Positions 33,785 to 41,566 are shown, counted from the stretch's first letter. The stretch: DNA of 64,000 nt from CAYQVO01 sp964421085 (GCA_964421085.1 CAYQVO010000004.1:1-64000); one strand, 5' to 3'. Program-made: numbers and translations. Notes: generated by a model from the letters alone, not told the origin.

Positions 33785-34630
33785 CATCTGCGATATGAAC
33801 GCCCGCGTGAGCGGAATTTCAGGGCCATGAATCTCAACCTGGTCAAGAAGCGCCTGCAGCCGCTTTACTGCCCTCAACCATTCGGCCTTGCCTTCCTCTT
33901 CCGGCATTCCGGCAAAGAAAGTCCGCTTTGACTTCCTCTGATCACTGCTTCCCTCCCTTCCGCGGTCTGCATCGGTGCCATATACATCGATGTAGTCGTC
34001 GAGCATCTGAAAACAAAGGCCGAGCTGGCGCCCGGCGTGTGCGGATGCTGCTTCATGTTCAGCGCCCAAGCCTGCAGCAATGGAAGCAATCCTCAAGGTA
34101 ACGTCAAAAAGAGCCGCAGTCTTGTGTGTAGCTATCGTTTTTAGCGGCGGCTGCTGGTCGCAAGGAAGTATATCAAGCTGCTGTCCGCTGCAGATCTCAA
34201 GGCATGCCGCCATCACAAGCTCTGCGATTCTACATTTTGTATCTATCTGCATATTACTCTGCAGGACAAAGAGGGCTGCAAGTGGAATGAGTGCATCTCC
34301 TGTCAGCACTGCTGTGCTTTCACCGAATGCTTTATGGCACGATGGCTTTCCCCTTCTCATGTCGTCATCATCAAGCGCCGGCAGATCGTCATGAACAAGA
34401 GATCCGCAGTGTATAAGTTCAATCGAGGCTGCTGCGTCTGCAAACGCTTCGTTTGTCAGGCTGCTGCATTCGGAAAGAAAAAGCATTGAAAGAACCGGCC
34501 GGACACGTTTTCCCCCGGGGAAGAGTGAGTAATTGACTGCTTCTGCAAGCAGTGGGGCGATATCGAGTTGTTCAAGGTTGAAATGGAGCCTGGCCTCTAT
34601 AACTGCTTGAATTTGCTCGATCTTTTTCAT
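33761..34630 (-). CDS. ispA: short-chain polyprenyl diphosphate synthase (IspA-like)
   Basis: This 289-residue enzyme condenses IPP with an allylic diphosphate to give GPP/FPP/GGPP. The first Asp-rich motif is DDLPALDDDDMRRG and the second is MLDDYIDV. PGGKRVRPVL, with its IPP-binding residues, is near residue 38, and HKTAALF near 168. The two-residue insertion in the first Asp motif (DDxxxxD) is the bacterial FPP synthase type, so FPP or GGPP is likely. The start overlaps the folC stop in ATGA, so the pair is coupled. Confidence 0.92.
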   Translation of the reverse strand: MKKIEQIQAVIEARLHFNLEQLDIAPLLAEAVNYSLFPGGKRVRPVLSMLFLSECSSLTNEAFADAAASIELIHCGSLVHDDLPALDDDDMRRGKPSCHKAFGESTAVLTGDALIPLAALFVLQSNMQIDTKCRIAELVMAACLEICSGQQLDILPCDQQPPLKTIATHKTAALFDVTLRIASIAAGLGAEHEAASAHAGRQLGLCFQMLDDYIDVYGTDADRGREGSSDQRKSKRTFFAGMPEEEGKAEWLRAVKRLQALLDQVEIHGPEIPLTRAFISQMLSRVELA

Positions 34631-35952
34631 ATCGACCGCCGCCAGAGAAGCTTCTCTTCACTTCCAAGAACTGCTCTCACCTGTCCGACCATGTAAATAG
34701 AACCTGCAATGACGACTTGTTCTTCATTTTCGATATCGGTCACGAACGCTTCATAGTCATTGTTGAAATCGGCAGAGGTTATCCCGGAACACGATAAATA
34801 CTCGGCNNNNNNNNNNGTGGGTACGGCTCTCGTGGAATGGGGTAAGAGAAGCCGCCAGCTCTTTGCATAAGGCTTTAAAATATCAATCATTTCATTCCAG
34901 TTCTTTGTATCGAGGCATCCAAACGCAACCGGAATTTTTGAAATGCCTTCAAATCGGAGACTCTCAACCAAAGCTTCGATACCATCAATGTTGTGAGCAC
35001 AGTCCAGTATTAATAATCGGTGGGTGTCCCTTCTTTTTTCCCGGATTTTCTCAAAACGGGCGGGCCAGAAGACCTTTTCCACACCTTCTTTGCACGCTGC
35101 CAGAGAAAGGCCAAGCGACCTGCCCACTGCCATCGCAAGCGCCATGTTCGAAACTTGGAAGGATCCCTTAAGTGCCGGGGAGAACAGGCATTGTTCATCA
35201 TTAACCAAGTCCTGGAATTCTACTGTGTAGCCGTTCCCTTTCAAGGCGCTTGCCCTGAGCGAAGTCGAAGGGCCGAGGATTTTTGCGGAATAATGCTCTC
35301 CCCACCTCGTATGATGTACTCCCCTTGCCTTTGCTTCGGCAGCAATTACATTCAGCGCTTCGCTCTCAATCTTGCCGGTAAGCAGTTTCGAGCCCTCTTT
35401 AATTATCCCTGCTTTCTCCAGGGCAATTCTTGCTCTGGTGGTGCCAAGAATATGCTGGTGATCGAGGCCTATCGAAGTAATGACGCACGCTTCAGGCCTT
35501 CGAAGGACATTGGAGGCATCGAGTCGGCCGCCCAGTCCGACTTCAATTACCATCCAGTCAACTCGTGAATTTGTGGATACAAGGAACGCAAGAGCTGTCA
35601 GGGCTTCGTGATAAGTCAGAGTCGTTCCAAGCTTCGCCATGATGCCTTTGAGCTCGAGCGCGACTTCATCAAGACCACCATCTGTTATTGAAGCTCCATC
35701 GACAACGATTCTTTCGTTAATCCTCACAAGATGCGGCGAGATGTTCAATGCCACTTTATATCCAGCAGCACCAAGCATTGAAGCCACAGCCGCGCAGACC
35801 GACCCTTTCCCATTTGTACCTGCAACGTGAACAGCTGGAATCTTATCCTGCGGATCGCCGAGATATCTCATTACACGACCAAGGGCGTCCGGCGTAAAAC
35901 CGCCCTGTCCGTTCCATTGTTGAAGGGATTCGAGAAAGTTAAGTCCTCTCAT
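34627..35952 (-). CDS. folC: dihydrofolate/folylpolyglutamate synthase FolC, interrupted by a gap and carrying a repeat-derived insertion
   Basis: This is an ATP-dependent ligase that adds glutamate to folates. The P-loop is VAGTNGKGSVCAAVA near residue 45 of the protein from the ATG at 35952, which has AAGGA upstream; a longer frame begins at 35988. VIEVGLGGRLDASN and SIGLDHQHILG are family blocks. Two oddities stand out. First, about 12 residues (GPSTSLRASALKG) are inserted near residues 227-240 and match the repeat at 35252-35273. Second, ten N lie near residue 380, with the C-terminal family block (VIAGSIYMVGQVRAVL) following in the same frame. The downstream ispA-type gene overlaps by 4 bp. 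Confidence 0.9.
   Translation of the reverse strand: MRGLNFLESLQQWNGQGGFTPDALGRVMRYLGDPQDKIPAVHVAGTNGKGSVCAAVASMLGAAGYKVALNISPHLVRINERIVVDGASITDGGLDEVALELKGIMAKLGTTLTYHEALTALAFLVSTNSRVDWMVIEVGLGGRLDASNVLRRPEACVITSIGLDHQHILGTTRARIALEKAGIIKEGSKLLTGKIESEALNVIAAEAKARGVHHTRWGEHYSAKILGPSTSLRASALKGNGYTVEFQDLVNDEQCLFSPALKGSFQVSNMALAMAVGRSLGLSLAACKEGVEKVFWPARFEKIREKRRDTHRLLILDCAHNIDGIEALVESLRFEGISKIPVAFGCLDTKNWNEMIDILKPYAKSWRLLLPHSTRAVPXXXXAEYLSCSGITSADFNNDYEAFVTDIENEEQVVIAGSIYMVGQVRAVLGSEEKLLWRRSI
34807..34816. other. assembly gap (10 N) inside folC
   Basis: Ten N bases mark a scaffold join. The folC frame is restored after it, so any true missing length should be 1 mod 3, or the join is otherwise frame-neutral. 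Confidence 0.99.
35252..35273. repeat. GCCCTGAGCGA-type repeat inserted in frame in folC
   Basis: GCCCTGAGCGAAGTCGAAGG plus GC forms a hairpin whose ends pair. It belongs to the widespread CCTGAGCGA-CGAAGG repeat type seen at 23428-23455. The wider insertion (about 35233-35274) is translated as PSTSLRASALKG in folC without disrupting the frame. Insertion within a conserved gene, in frame, suggests selection for a neutral loop site. Confidence 0.65.
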
Positions 35953-35971
35953 TTTACATCCTTGGAAAGGC

Positions 35972-36052
35972 GTCCCACTGGGGGACACGCTTCGCTATAT
36001 TGCGACAATATATAAGATATTAGCAAGCTTGGGAGCTGTCCCACAGTGGGAC
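35972..36052. promoter_or_regulatory. palindrome cluster downstream of parB, candidate parS/centromere
   Basis: Four palindromes lie within 81 bp: GTCCCACTGGGGGAC (35972-35986, one mismatch), TATATTG-CGA-CAATATA (35996-36012), CAAGCTTG (36024-36031) and the perfect GTCCCAC-A-GTGGGAC (36038-36052). The two GTCCCAC sites are 66 bp centre to centre. They sit between the parB stop and the folC start, where ParB-binding sites are often found. The canonical chromosomal parS (TGTTTCACGTGAAACA) is not present here. The parS role is inferred. Confidence 0.5.
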
Positions 36053-36061
36053 GAGACAACA

Positions 36062-36931
36062 TTATTCTTCCGCAACCAGCTTTCGGAATATCTCCTGAAG
36101 GTCCGACGAAGAATAGAAATCCACGGTCAGTTTTCCTGCTTCAGAGCCAGGGGAATTACGAGTGAGTCTCACCTTTAATCCGAGAGCCCGCTGTATTTCA
36201 TCCGCTATCCGCTGGTCTTCAGCACTTAGACCCCCTTTCTTATCCCCGGACACGGTCTTTTTCTTCTTGTCCACGTCCTCCTGAATCTGTGTTCTTGTCA
36301 ACACATCGAGGTCCTTAAGGTAGGCCGCGCGAACGTCCGGATCTTCTATTTTTGCAAGAACCAGCACTTTTGACTCTGCCGCCCCTTCCTTCAGAGCATT
36401 CATAAGGTCATCAGGCAGGGTAAGGATCTCGAGACTTCTCTGCACCATGCTCTTTGAAAGGCCAAGTTTTGCCGCGATCTCTCTTACGCTCAGATCGTAA
36501 GTCTCGCTCAAGACCCCGATCGCATGCGCTCTTTCAAGAGGAGACAAGTCTGTTCGCTGGAGATTCTCAACCAGCTGAATTGCCAGGGTAGTCTCGCCTG
36601 TTACTTCCTTTCGCTGGTCCACAATTGCCGGAATTTTAAGGAGATTTGCCATTTGTGCGGCACGAAGTCTACGCTCGCCGGAGACGAGAGAATACCGCCC
36701 CTGCCGGTCAGATGGCCTCACAATAATAGGACTCAATACGCCGTACGCCCTGATTGACGCAGCGAGCTCACTGAGCTTCTCTTCATTGAAATGTGTTCTT
36801 GGCTGTTGGGGGTCGGGATCAATAAGCCCGATTTCAATCTCTCGATAGGGGATGCCTGCCTTTTCCCGGTCACCAAACGCAGGCCCTGAGAGGAGGGGAT
36901 TGTTCGCTAAAACCAGCTTCTTCTTAACCAT
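36062..36931 (-). CDS. parB: ParB-type centromere-binding CTPase
   Basis: The product is 289 residues. The ParB/Srx CTP-binding domain comes first, with PDPQQPRTHF, LVSGERRLRAAQMA and LVENLQRTDLSPLERA. The helix-turn-helix DNA-binding domain is VREIAAKLGLSKSMVQRSLEIL at about residues 145-166. A charged linker and a short C-terminal dimerisation domain follow. Length is normal for chromosome- and plasmid-type ParB. It overlaps parA by 8 bp, and candidate binding palindromes lie just downstream. Confidence 0.94.
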   Translation of the reverse strand: MVKKKLVLANNPLLSGPAFGDREKAGIPYREIEIGLIDPDPQQPRTHFNEEKLSELAASIRAYGVLSPIIVRPSDRQGRYSLVSGERRLRAAQMANLLKIPAIVDQRKEVTGETTLAIQLVENLQRTDLSPLERAHAIGVLSETYDLSVREIAAKLGLSKSMVQRSLEILTLPDDLMNALKEGAAESKVLVLAKIEDPDVRAAYLKDLDVLTRTQIQEDVDKKKKTVSGDKKGGLSAEDQRIADEIQRALGLKVRLTRNSPGSEAGKLTVDFYSSSDLQEIFRKLVAEE

Positions 36932-37751
36932 TTAGTATCTCCCGCGCCAGTTCCGAATAATCTTCAGCGCCTGTTGACTTGGGCGAATATTCATAAATCG
37001 TCTGGCCATTTGCCGGCGCCTCCGCAAGAGCAACATTTGTACGGATAACCGTCTTGAACACTAACTCTCCGAAATAACTTCTAACAGTGTCGGAAACTGC
37101 CCGCGCAAGCCTCTTCCGGTTATCGTGAAGGCAGATAAGGACCCCTCCGACAAGGAGAGATGGATTATAAATACTACGAACCTGATCGATGGTATCGAGA
37201 AGCTGTCGCACACCATGCAGGGCAAGATATTCGCTCTGAACCGGGATGATAACCTTGTCAATTGCCGCGAGAACATTGAGCGAAAGGAGCCCAAGCGCAT
37301 GAGTGCAGTCAATCAGGATCACATCGAAATCATCAACCACATCCTTGAGTGCCCGGCGAAGAATGAGTTCCCGCCCTACAACTCCGCCAAGTTCAAGATC
37401 GGCTGCGCTAAGGAACAGACTCGAAGGAGCAATAGATAACCCATTGGATCTATTAATGATTATCTCCTTGAGCGCCTTTGTCCCCTTAAGGACATCGTAC
37501 ATCGTGAACTGAGGTAACGTATCGCCCTCCTCGCCGTCTTCTTTTCTGCACAGTCCGAGATGTGTACTCAGGTTGCTCTGCGCATCCATATCCACGAGGA
37601 GTACGTTTCTTCCTTCGTTCGCAAAAGCGGCCCCGAGATTAACTGACGTTGTGGTCTTGCCAACGCCGCCTTTTTGATTCACTACTCCAATAAGTAAGCT
37701 CACTTTGGCACCGTTTGAGAAAAGAGATTGGACGGCCCTAATTTGTCGCAT
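36924..37751 (-). CDS. parA: ParA-type partition ATPase
   Basis: The product is 275 residues. The deviant Walker A (NQKGGVGKTT) is near residue 24, motif A' VDMDAQSNLS near 55, and Walker B LIDCTHALG near 145. No N-terminal DNA-binding extension is present, so it is the chromosomal/type Ib-like form. The start could be ATG at 37751 or GTG at 37703; the latter (MSLLIGVVNQKGG) matches the family start better, and neither has a clear ribosome-binding site. It is divergent from repA, with the iteron region between them. Confidence 0.94.
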   Translation of the reverse strand: MRQIRAVQSLFSNGAKVSLLIGVVNQKGGVGKTTTSVNLGAAFANEGRNVLLVDMDAQSNLSTHLGLCRKEDGEEGDTLPQFTMYDVLKGTKALKEIIINRSNGLSIAPSSLFLSAADLELGGVVGRELILRRALKDVVDDFDVILIDCTHALGLLSLNVLAAIDKVIIPVQSEYLALHGVRQLLDTIDQVRSIYNPSLLVGGVLICLHDNRKRLARAVSDTVRSYFGELVFKTVIRTNVALAEAPANGQTIYEYSPKSTGAEDYSELAREILNG

Positions 37752-37809
37752 GTGGGGGGAAAGATCAAACCAATTCGCTAAAATTCAGGACCAAAAAAGG
37801 CCGGGATAT

Positions 37810-37978
37810 CGTGAATTGAGAAAAGCGCCCGTGTAATGAGAAAAGCGGGTAACGGGAAACGGCGTAAATATCGCGTGCAACGGGGAAACAACGGCGCGTG
37901 ATTCGGGAGTAACTTCCTCGTGTATCGACGCATTAAGTATCGTGTATTGACAGCAATCCGCTCGTGAAATGATATAAT
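37810..37978. other. iteron-like replication origin region
   Basis: Two close copies, CGTGAATTGAGAAAAGCG (37810) and CGTGTAATGAGAAAAGCG (37830), are followed by degenerate CGTG-led units at about 37852 (weak), 37874, 37897, 37919, 37941 and 37963. Spacing is 20-23 bp, about two helical turns, so the units face one side of the DNA. An AT-rich stretch follows (37979-38110). Iterons, an AT-rich segment and an adjacent initiator gene are the hallmarks of an iteron-type origin. No DnaA box matching TTATNCACA was seen here. Confidence 0.7.
37947..37978 (+). promoter_or_regulatory. promoter candidate for repA, overlapping the last iterons
   Basis: TTGACA (37947-37952) is followed by TGATAT (17-nt spacing) or TATAAT at 37973-37978 (20-nt spacing). 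The last two iteron-like units overlap it, so RepA bound there could repress its own gene, as in other iteron replicons. Confidence 0.5.
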
Positions 37979-38058
37979 TTTTCTTTGTTAAACCGTTGAA
38001 ATAATACTGGAAATTTCCCGCTCACTTTAGTACAAGGAACTTAAAATACGATTGTTTA

Positions 38059-38075
38059 ACTTACTAAAAGTAAGT
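38059..38075. promoter_or_regulatory. inverted repeat in the repA leader
   Basis: ACTTAC (38059-38064) pairs with GTAAGT (38070-38075) across TAAAA, 42 bp before the repA start. It could be an operator for the initiator dimer or a leader hairpin. No protein partner can be named from sequence. Confidence 0.35.
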
Positions 38076-38116
38076 ACGCTTCTTTTACAATTTTTTTCTC
38101 ACTTAAAGCATCTCGA

Positions 38117-39589
38117 GTGAAGGACAAACCCATTCTCACAAGTATGCCGCGTCTCATCTCCAGGGACGAGATGAATCTGGCGGAATTTCCCCTTGCTGTC
38201 CTCTCAACCCGCACAGATCCGAACGTTAAAACTCTCGAGTTTCAGGACAATGTCCGGGGGAAAAACGGGGAGCTCATCGACAGACGGTGGATTATCACCG
38301 GGGCCGATAAGTTCGGTCTTCCCACGGCAAGTGACGAAGAGGTTCTGCTCGGTCTGATGAAACTTACTGTTGATGATGAGCTGAGAAGCCGGAAGGTTTT
38401 TTTCACACGCTATGAACTGATGAAAATTCTCCGCTGGCCTACCGAGGGACGCAACTACTCACGCCTTCAAAAGGCTCTTGATCGTCTCAGCGGTGTGAGA
38501 ATCAAAGCGACCAATGCTTTTTATGACAATGAAGCAAAGACCCACAGCACCCGGAATTTCGGCATTCTTGACGGATATGAACTGAACGATGGACGCGACG
38601 GCCCCGGCAAAATGAGTTTCTTCACATGGGGAGAAGTCCTCTTCAAGTCTTTCCAGGCCGGGTTCATCAAAAAACTCGATCTCGATTTTTATCTCGACCT
38701 GAGAAGTGCCGTATCCAAACGCCTCTACCGATATCTGGACAAGCATTTTTGGTACAAATCGCGGGTGCAGATAGATGTTTTCGTGCTTGCGCATGAAAAA
38801 CTCGGTGTATCAAGGAACTACCGCTTTGTAAGTTCCGTACGACAGCAGATCGACCCGGCAATCGAGGAACTTATCGGGCGGGGATTTCTTTCGGGCTGCG
38901 AGTACATTCAGAAAGGGAAGGGGGCTGATGTCGTCTTTTACGCACCCGGTGGAAAAGCGCGAATAGCGGGAGATCGAGACGGAAAAGCCGGCGTGCGTAT
39001 CGTGAGCAAAGGAAATTCGGAACAGCCTCCGGACGGCATGCGCGAGAGAGTTATCCGGATGCTCGAAGATCGCGGCATCGGAGCAAAGCAGGCGGATCGT
39101 CTTACTGCTTCGGGCACTCCGGAAGTACTGCAGCGCATGATAAAAATAGTGGACTACTTCGACACTCTCTGCTCGTCAGGAAGTCAGCAGGTTATAAAGA
39201 GCCCTGTTGGTTTTCTTTACCGCGCAATTGAAAACCCGGCATCATTCAGACTCCCCGGCGATTCGATGGAGAAAAGAGTGCAGGGGTCGTTCGGCTTCAG
39301 GAAAGAACGGGCAGAAAAGCCGAACGCATCAGCTGACCTGCAGGAAAAAAGCGATCAATCGGCCTTTCTTGTGGCTCGGAAGCATAAGATCGACGCGCTC
39401 CGAAGAGAGGTGGATCCAGCACTGCTTGCCCGTATCGAGAAGGAAGTGGACGACGCGCTTTCGAATGTGAAAAATCTGATTTCTTCCGACAGATACAGAG
39501 AAGTGCTCAATCATGGGGTGGGGGAAAAGCTTGCAACTCTCTTTGCGTTGCCTGATTTCGAGGAGTGGAAGAGGAGCAGGAAGAGCTGA
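38117..39589 (+). CDS. repA: RPA-family plasmid-type replication initiator
   Basis: The product is 490 residues. The N-terminal ~280 residues match the replication initiator protein A family (PF10134): ISRDEMNLAEFPLAVLSTRT, KFGLPTASDEEVLLGLMKLT, FFTRYELMKILRWP, and YSRLQKALDRLSGVRIKATN. These form paired winged-helix domains that bind iterons. The C-terminal ~150 residues are charged and helical. The start is GTG at 38117; later ATGs would cut into the family domain. It is divergent from parAB across an iteron array. Such initiators are normal on plasmids and secondary replicons, and unusual beside so many housekeeping genes. Confidence 0.88.
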   Translation: MKDKPILTSMPRLISRDEMNLAEFPLAVLSTRTDPNVKTLEFQDNVRGKNGELIDRRWIITGADKFGLPTASDEEVLLGLMKLTVDDELRSRKVFFTRYELMKILRWPTEGRNYSRLQKALDRLSGVRIKATNAFYDNEAKTHSTRNFGILDGYELNDGRDGPGKMSFFTWGEVLFKSFQAGFIKKLDLDFYLDLRSAVSKRLYRYLDKHFWYKSRVQIDVFVLAHEKLGVSRNYRFVSSVRQQIDPAIEELIGRGFLSGCEYIQKGKGADVVFYAPGGKARIAGDRDGKAGVRIVSKGNSEQPPDGMRERVIRMLEDRGIGAKQADRLTASGTPEVLQRMIKIVDYFDTLCSSGSQQVIKSPVGFLYRAIENPASFRLPGDSMEKRVQGSFGFRKERAEKPNASADLQEKSDQSAFLVARKHKIDALRREVDPALLARIEKEVDDALSNVKNLISSDRYREVLNHGVGEKLATLFALPDFEEWKRSRKS

Positions 39590-39596
39590 GCCGAAC

Positions 39597-39625
39597 CTTC
39601 ACACTGGACAGTAGTGAGTGTGAAG
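39597..39625. terminator. hairpin downstream of repA
   Basis: CTTCACACT (39597-39605) pairs perfectly with AGTGTGAAG (39617-39625) across an 11-nt loop, 8 nt after the repA stop. No T-run follows, so an intrinsic terminator is not proven. Confidence 0.4.
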
Positions 39626-39670
39626 CAGTTGCGAGCCGGGAAATCAAACGCCTGGCAGAGAAGGACGTTC

Positions 39671-40423
39671 ATGGACAGGTGGAAATTCTTTGACATTACT
39701 CATCGCATGCACGTGGTGTGCAATCCTACGAGCGAAGAGAAACTCGCGCGCCTGGTGAAGCTGGTGCAGCTTCCGAAATCTGCACCAGTCGTTGACATCG
39801 CCTGCGGGAAGGGTGAATTCCTTATACGTCTGGTGGAAGCATACGGGGTGCGCGGCGTTGGCGTGGACATCTCGCCCTTCTTCATCGCCGATGCAGAACG
39901 AAGGCTCAGAGCGCGTGTTTCCGAGGCAGGAATCACCTTCACACAAATGGATGGAGCCGAATTCAAACCCCGCAGGCCAAAAAGCTTCGCTCTCGCTTCA
40001 TGCGTTGGGGCGAGCTGGATTTTCGGCGGGCACGCGCAGACTCTGGATGCGCTCGTCGGCATGGCCGAGCCCGGCGGCTGGGTGATAGTGGGGGAGCCGT
40101 ACTGGCTGCGGGAGCCGTTGGATGAGCACCTGCAGGCGTGCGGGCTGACGAGAGATGTCTTCGGAAGCCACGCAGAAAACGTTGAAGCAGGAGAACGGAG
40201 AGGGCTCGACCTCGTGCACACCCTGGTGAGCAGCAAGGACGACTGGGATCGATACCAAGGTCTGCAGTGGTATGCGGTGGCCGACTACGCTCGCACAAAC
40301 CCAAATGACGGTGATCTTCCAGAACTGCTTGATCGCGTGGCGAAGGAGAAATCGATCTACTTGAAGTGGGGTAGAGAAACCCTGGGCTGGGCGATCTACG
40401 TATTCAGAAAAATTGGAAAATAG
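39671..40423 (+). CDS. class I SAM-dependent methyltransferase
   Basis: The product is 250 residues from the ATG at 39671, which has AAGGA 5 nt upstream; an upstream frame start at 39614 is less likely. Motif I VVDIACGKGEFLIRL, then VGVDISPFF, then the motif II-like SFALASCVGASWIFGG define a Rossmann methyltransferase of the UbiE/methyltransferase-25 kind. The substrate is unknown. Its TAG stop lies inside the degenerate repeat copy at 40417-40436, so that element has landed on or formed the gene end. Confidence 0.85.
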   Translation: MDRWKFFDITHRMHVVCNPTSEEKLARLVKLVQLPKSAPVVDIACGKGEFLIRLVEAYGVRGVGVDISPFFIADAERRLRARVSEAGITFTQMDGAEFKPRRPKSFALASCVGASWIFGGHAQTLDALVGMAEPGGWVIVGEPYWLREPLDEHLQACGLTRDVFGSHAENVEAGERRGLDLVHTLVSSKDDWDRYQGLQWYAVADYARTNPNDGDLPELLDRVAKEKSIYLKWGRETLGWAIYVFRKIGK

Positions 40424-40436
40424 GAACCGTCCTTTT
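40417..40436 (-). repeat. degenerate single copy of the RAYT-associated repeat
   Basis: AAAATAGGAACCGTCC followed by TTTTC matches the arms at 650-670 and 43519-43545, but lacks two of the four C residues. It overlaps the methyltransferase stop codon. Confidence 0.65.
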
Positions 40437-40557
40437 CTGCAGGATATCTGACGCACCGTCTTCAAACAAGCGCGGCATCAGTCGTGAGATAATCAGAAGA
40501 AAAAGCACAAAAACAAGTGGTTGGAACAATCCCTCCCGGCGGTCGCATACGCATTCC

Positions 40558-40573
40558 TGGCACACACCATGCA
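40558..40573 (+). promoter_or_regulatory. sigma-54 promoter upstream of the lytic transglycosylase
   Basis: TGGCACACACCATGCA has GG at 40559-40560 and GC at 40571-40572, exactly the -24/-12 spacing of sigma-54 promoters. Four of five -12 bases match TTGCA. The predicted transcription start is about 20 nt before the ATG at 40604. The sigma-54 gene itself lies at 61541-63031. Confidence 0.65.
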
Positions 40574-40603
40574 ACCTCCCCCTTAGAGGAGCAGGCAAAA
40601 GAC

Positions 40604-41518
40604 ATGAAAATTGACTTTCATGGAACCTACGAGCACATAAAGCGTGTTATCAACTCGCCTGCGCAGCCAGCCCGAAGAGGGGAGGAGGACTTCTCAAAAC
40701 TCCTCGGGAGTATCGCCCCTGGGGACAGACAAGCAGCTGAAAAAGCGGAGGAAAAGCCGCCGCCCATGAAGCTTCCTGTCGACCGGATGGCGCATTACAA
40801 AATGCCTGAGCCGAACCTGAAGCTGCCTGAATTAACAGTCCCCGGAGGCGAGGGGAGCTTTTCAGTAGATGTCAACGAATTGTCGGATGCCGCCAAGGGG
40901 AGCCTGGGCGGGAAGCCGAAGATCCTGAAGGCGCGGAGAATATCGTCTGCCGAGGCGGATCGGCTCGGGACCACATCTCTCAGCCGGCGCATTGAAGAGA
41001 TAAAGGAAATTGTGCGGGATGCGGGAAAAAAGCATGCAATCGATCCTGCCCTCGGGATGGCGGTGGCGGCAAACGAGTCGTCATTTAATCCGAACGCCGT
41101 CAGCAACGATGGTTATTACAGCAAGGGTCTCTTTCAGCTCCTCGACTCGACGGGCAGGGACATGAGAGCGAGGCTTGATGTGAAACAGCGGTACAATCCT
41201 TTCAACCCCGATATGAATGTCGACCTGGGCGTCGGCTATCTTCGATATCTTCATGACATCTTCAGCAATGAAACTGAGCTGCCTAACAGAATGAAGACTG
41301 CCCCGGCGGCAAATTCCTCCTCTCTGGAAAAACTTGCCGTAGCTGCGTTCAATGCGGGAGAGGGCAGGGTGGCCAGTGCGCAGGCCCGGGCGTCGAGGGC
41401 CGGAAAGAACCCCGGAGAGTATGATGATGTGCGGCCCTATCTTCCTGACATAACGCAGAAATACGTCGAAAAAGTGATGGCTTCAAGAACAGGTTTTGAA
41501 GGTCACTTTATCGACTGA
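40604..41518 (+). CDS. lytic transglycosylase (SLT domain), likely flagellar
   Basis: The product is 304 residues from the ATG at 40604. The N-terminal half is charged and disordered-looking. The C-terminal half is a Slt-type domain: the catalytic glutamate in AANESSFNPNAVS, then SKGLFQLLDSTG, VGYLRYLHDIF and AAFNAGEGRV. It cuts peptidoglycan glycan strands. There is no signal peptide, so export by the flagellar apparatus is plausible. That fits the sigma-54-type promoter in front and the flagellin genes after it. Confidence 0.85.
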   Translation: MKIDFHGTYEHIKRVINSPAQPARRGEEDFSKLLGSIAPGDRQAAEKAEEKPPPMKLPVDRMAHYKMPEPNLKLPELTVPGGEGSFSVDVNELSDAAKGSLGGKPKILKARRISSAEADRLGTTSLSRRIEEIKEIVRDAGKKHAIDPALGMAVAANESSFNPNAVSNDGYYSKGLFQLLDSTGRDMRARLDVKQRYNPFNPDMNVDLGVGYLRYLHDIFSNETELPNRMKTAPAANSSSLEKLAVAAFNAGEGRVASAQARASRAGKNPGEYDDVRPYLPDITQKYVEKVMASRTGFEGHFID

Positions 41519-41525
41519 AAATCCA

Positions 41526-41545
41526 CCGGGCTTAAGCCCTTTTTC
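41526..41545 (+). terminator. intrinsic terminator-like element after the transglycosylase
   Basis: GGGCTTAAGCCC (41528-41539) followed by TTTTT lies 9 bp after the stop. The stem is short (four base pairs around TTAA), so it is a weak terminator. A sigma-54 promoter for flagellin starts 6 bp later. Confidence 0.4.
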
Positions 41546-41550
41546 TCACC

Positions 41551-41566
41551 TGGCAGGGAGCTTGCT
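41551..41566 (+). promoter_or_regulatory. sigma-54 promoter upstream of flagellin 1
   Basis: TGGCAGGGAGCTTGCT has GG at 41552-41553 and GC at 41564-41565, the -24/-12 spacing, and a good TTGCT -12 element. The start would give a leader of about 115 nt before the ATG at 41692. No such element was seen before the second flagellin, which probably relies on read-through. Confidence 0.7.
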
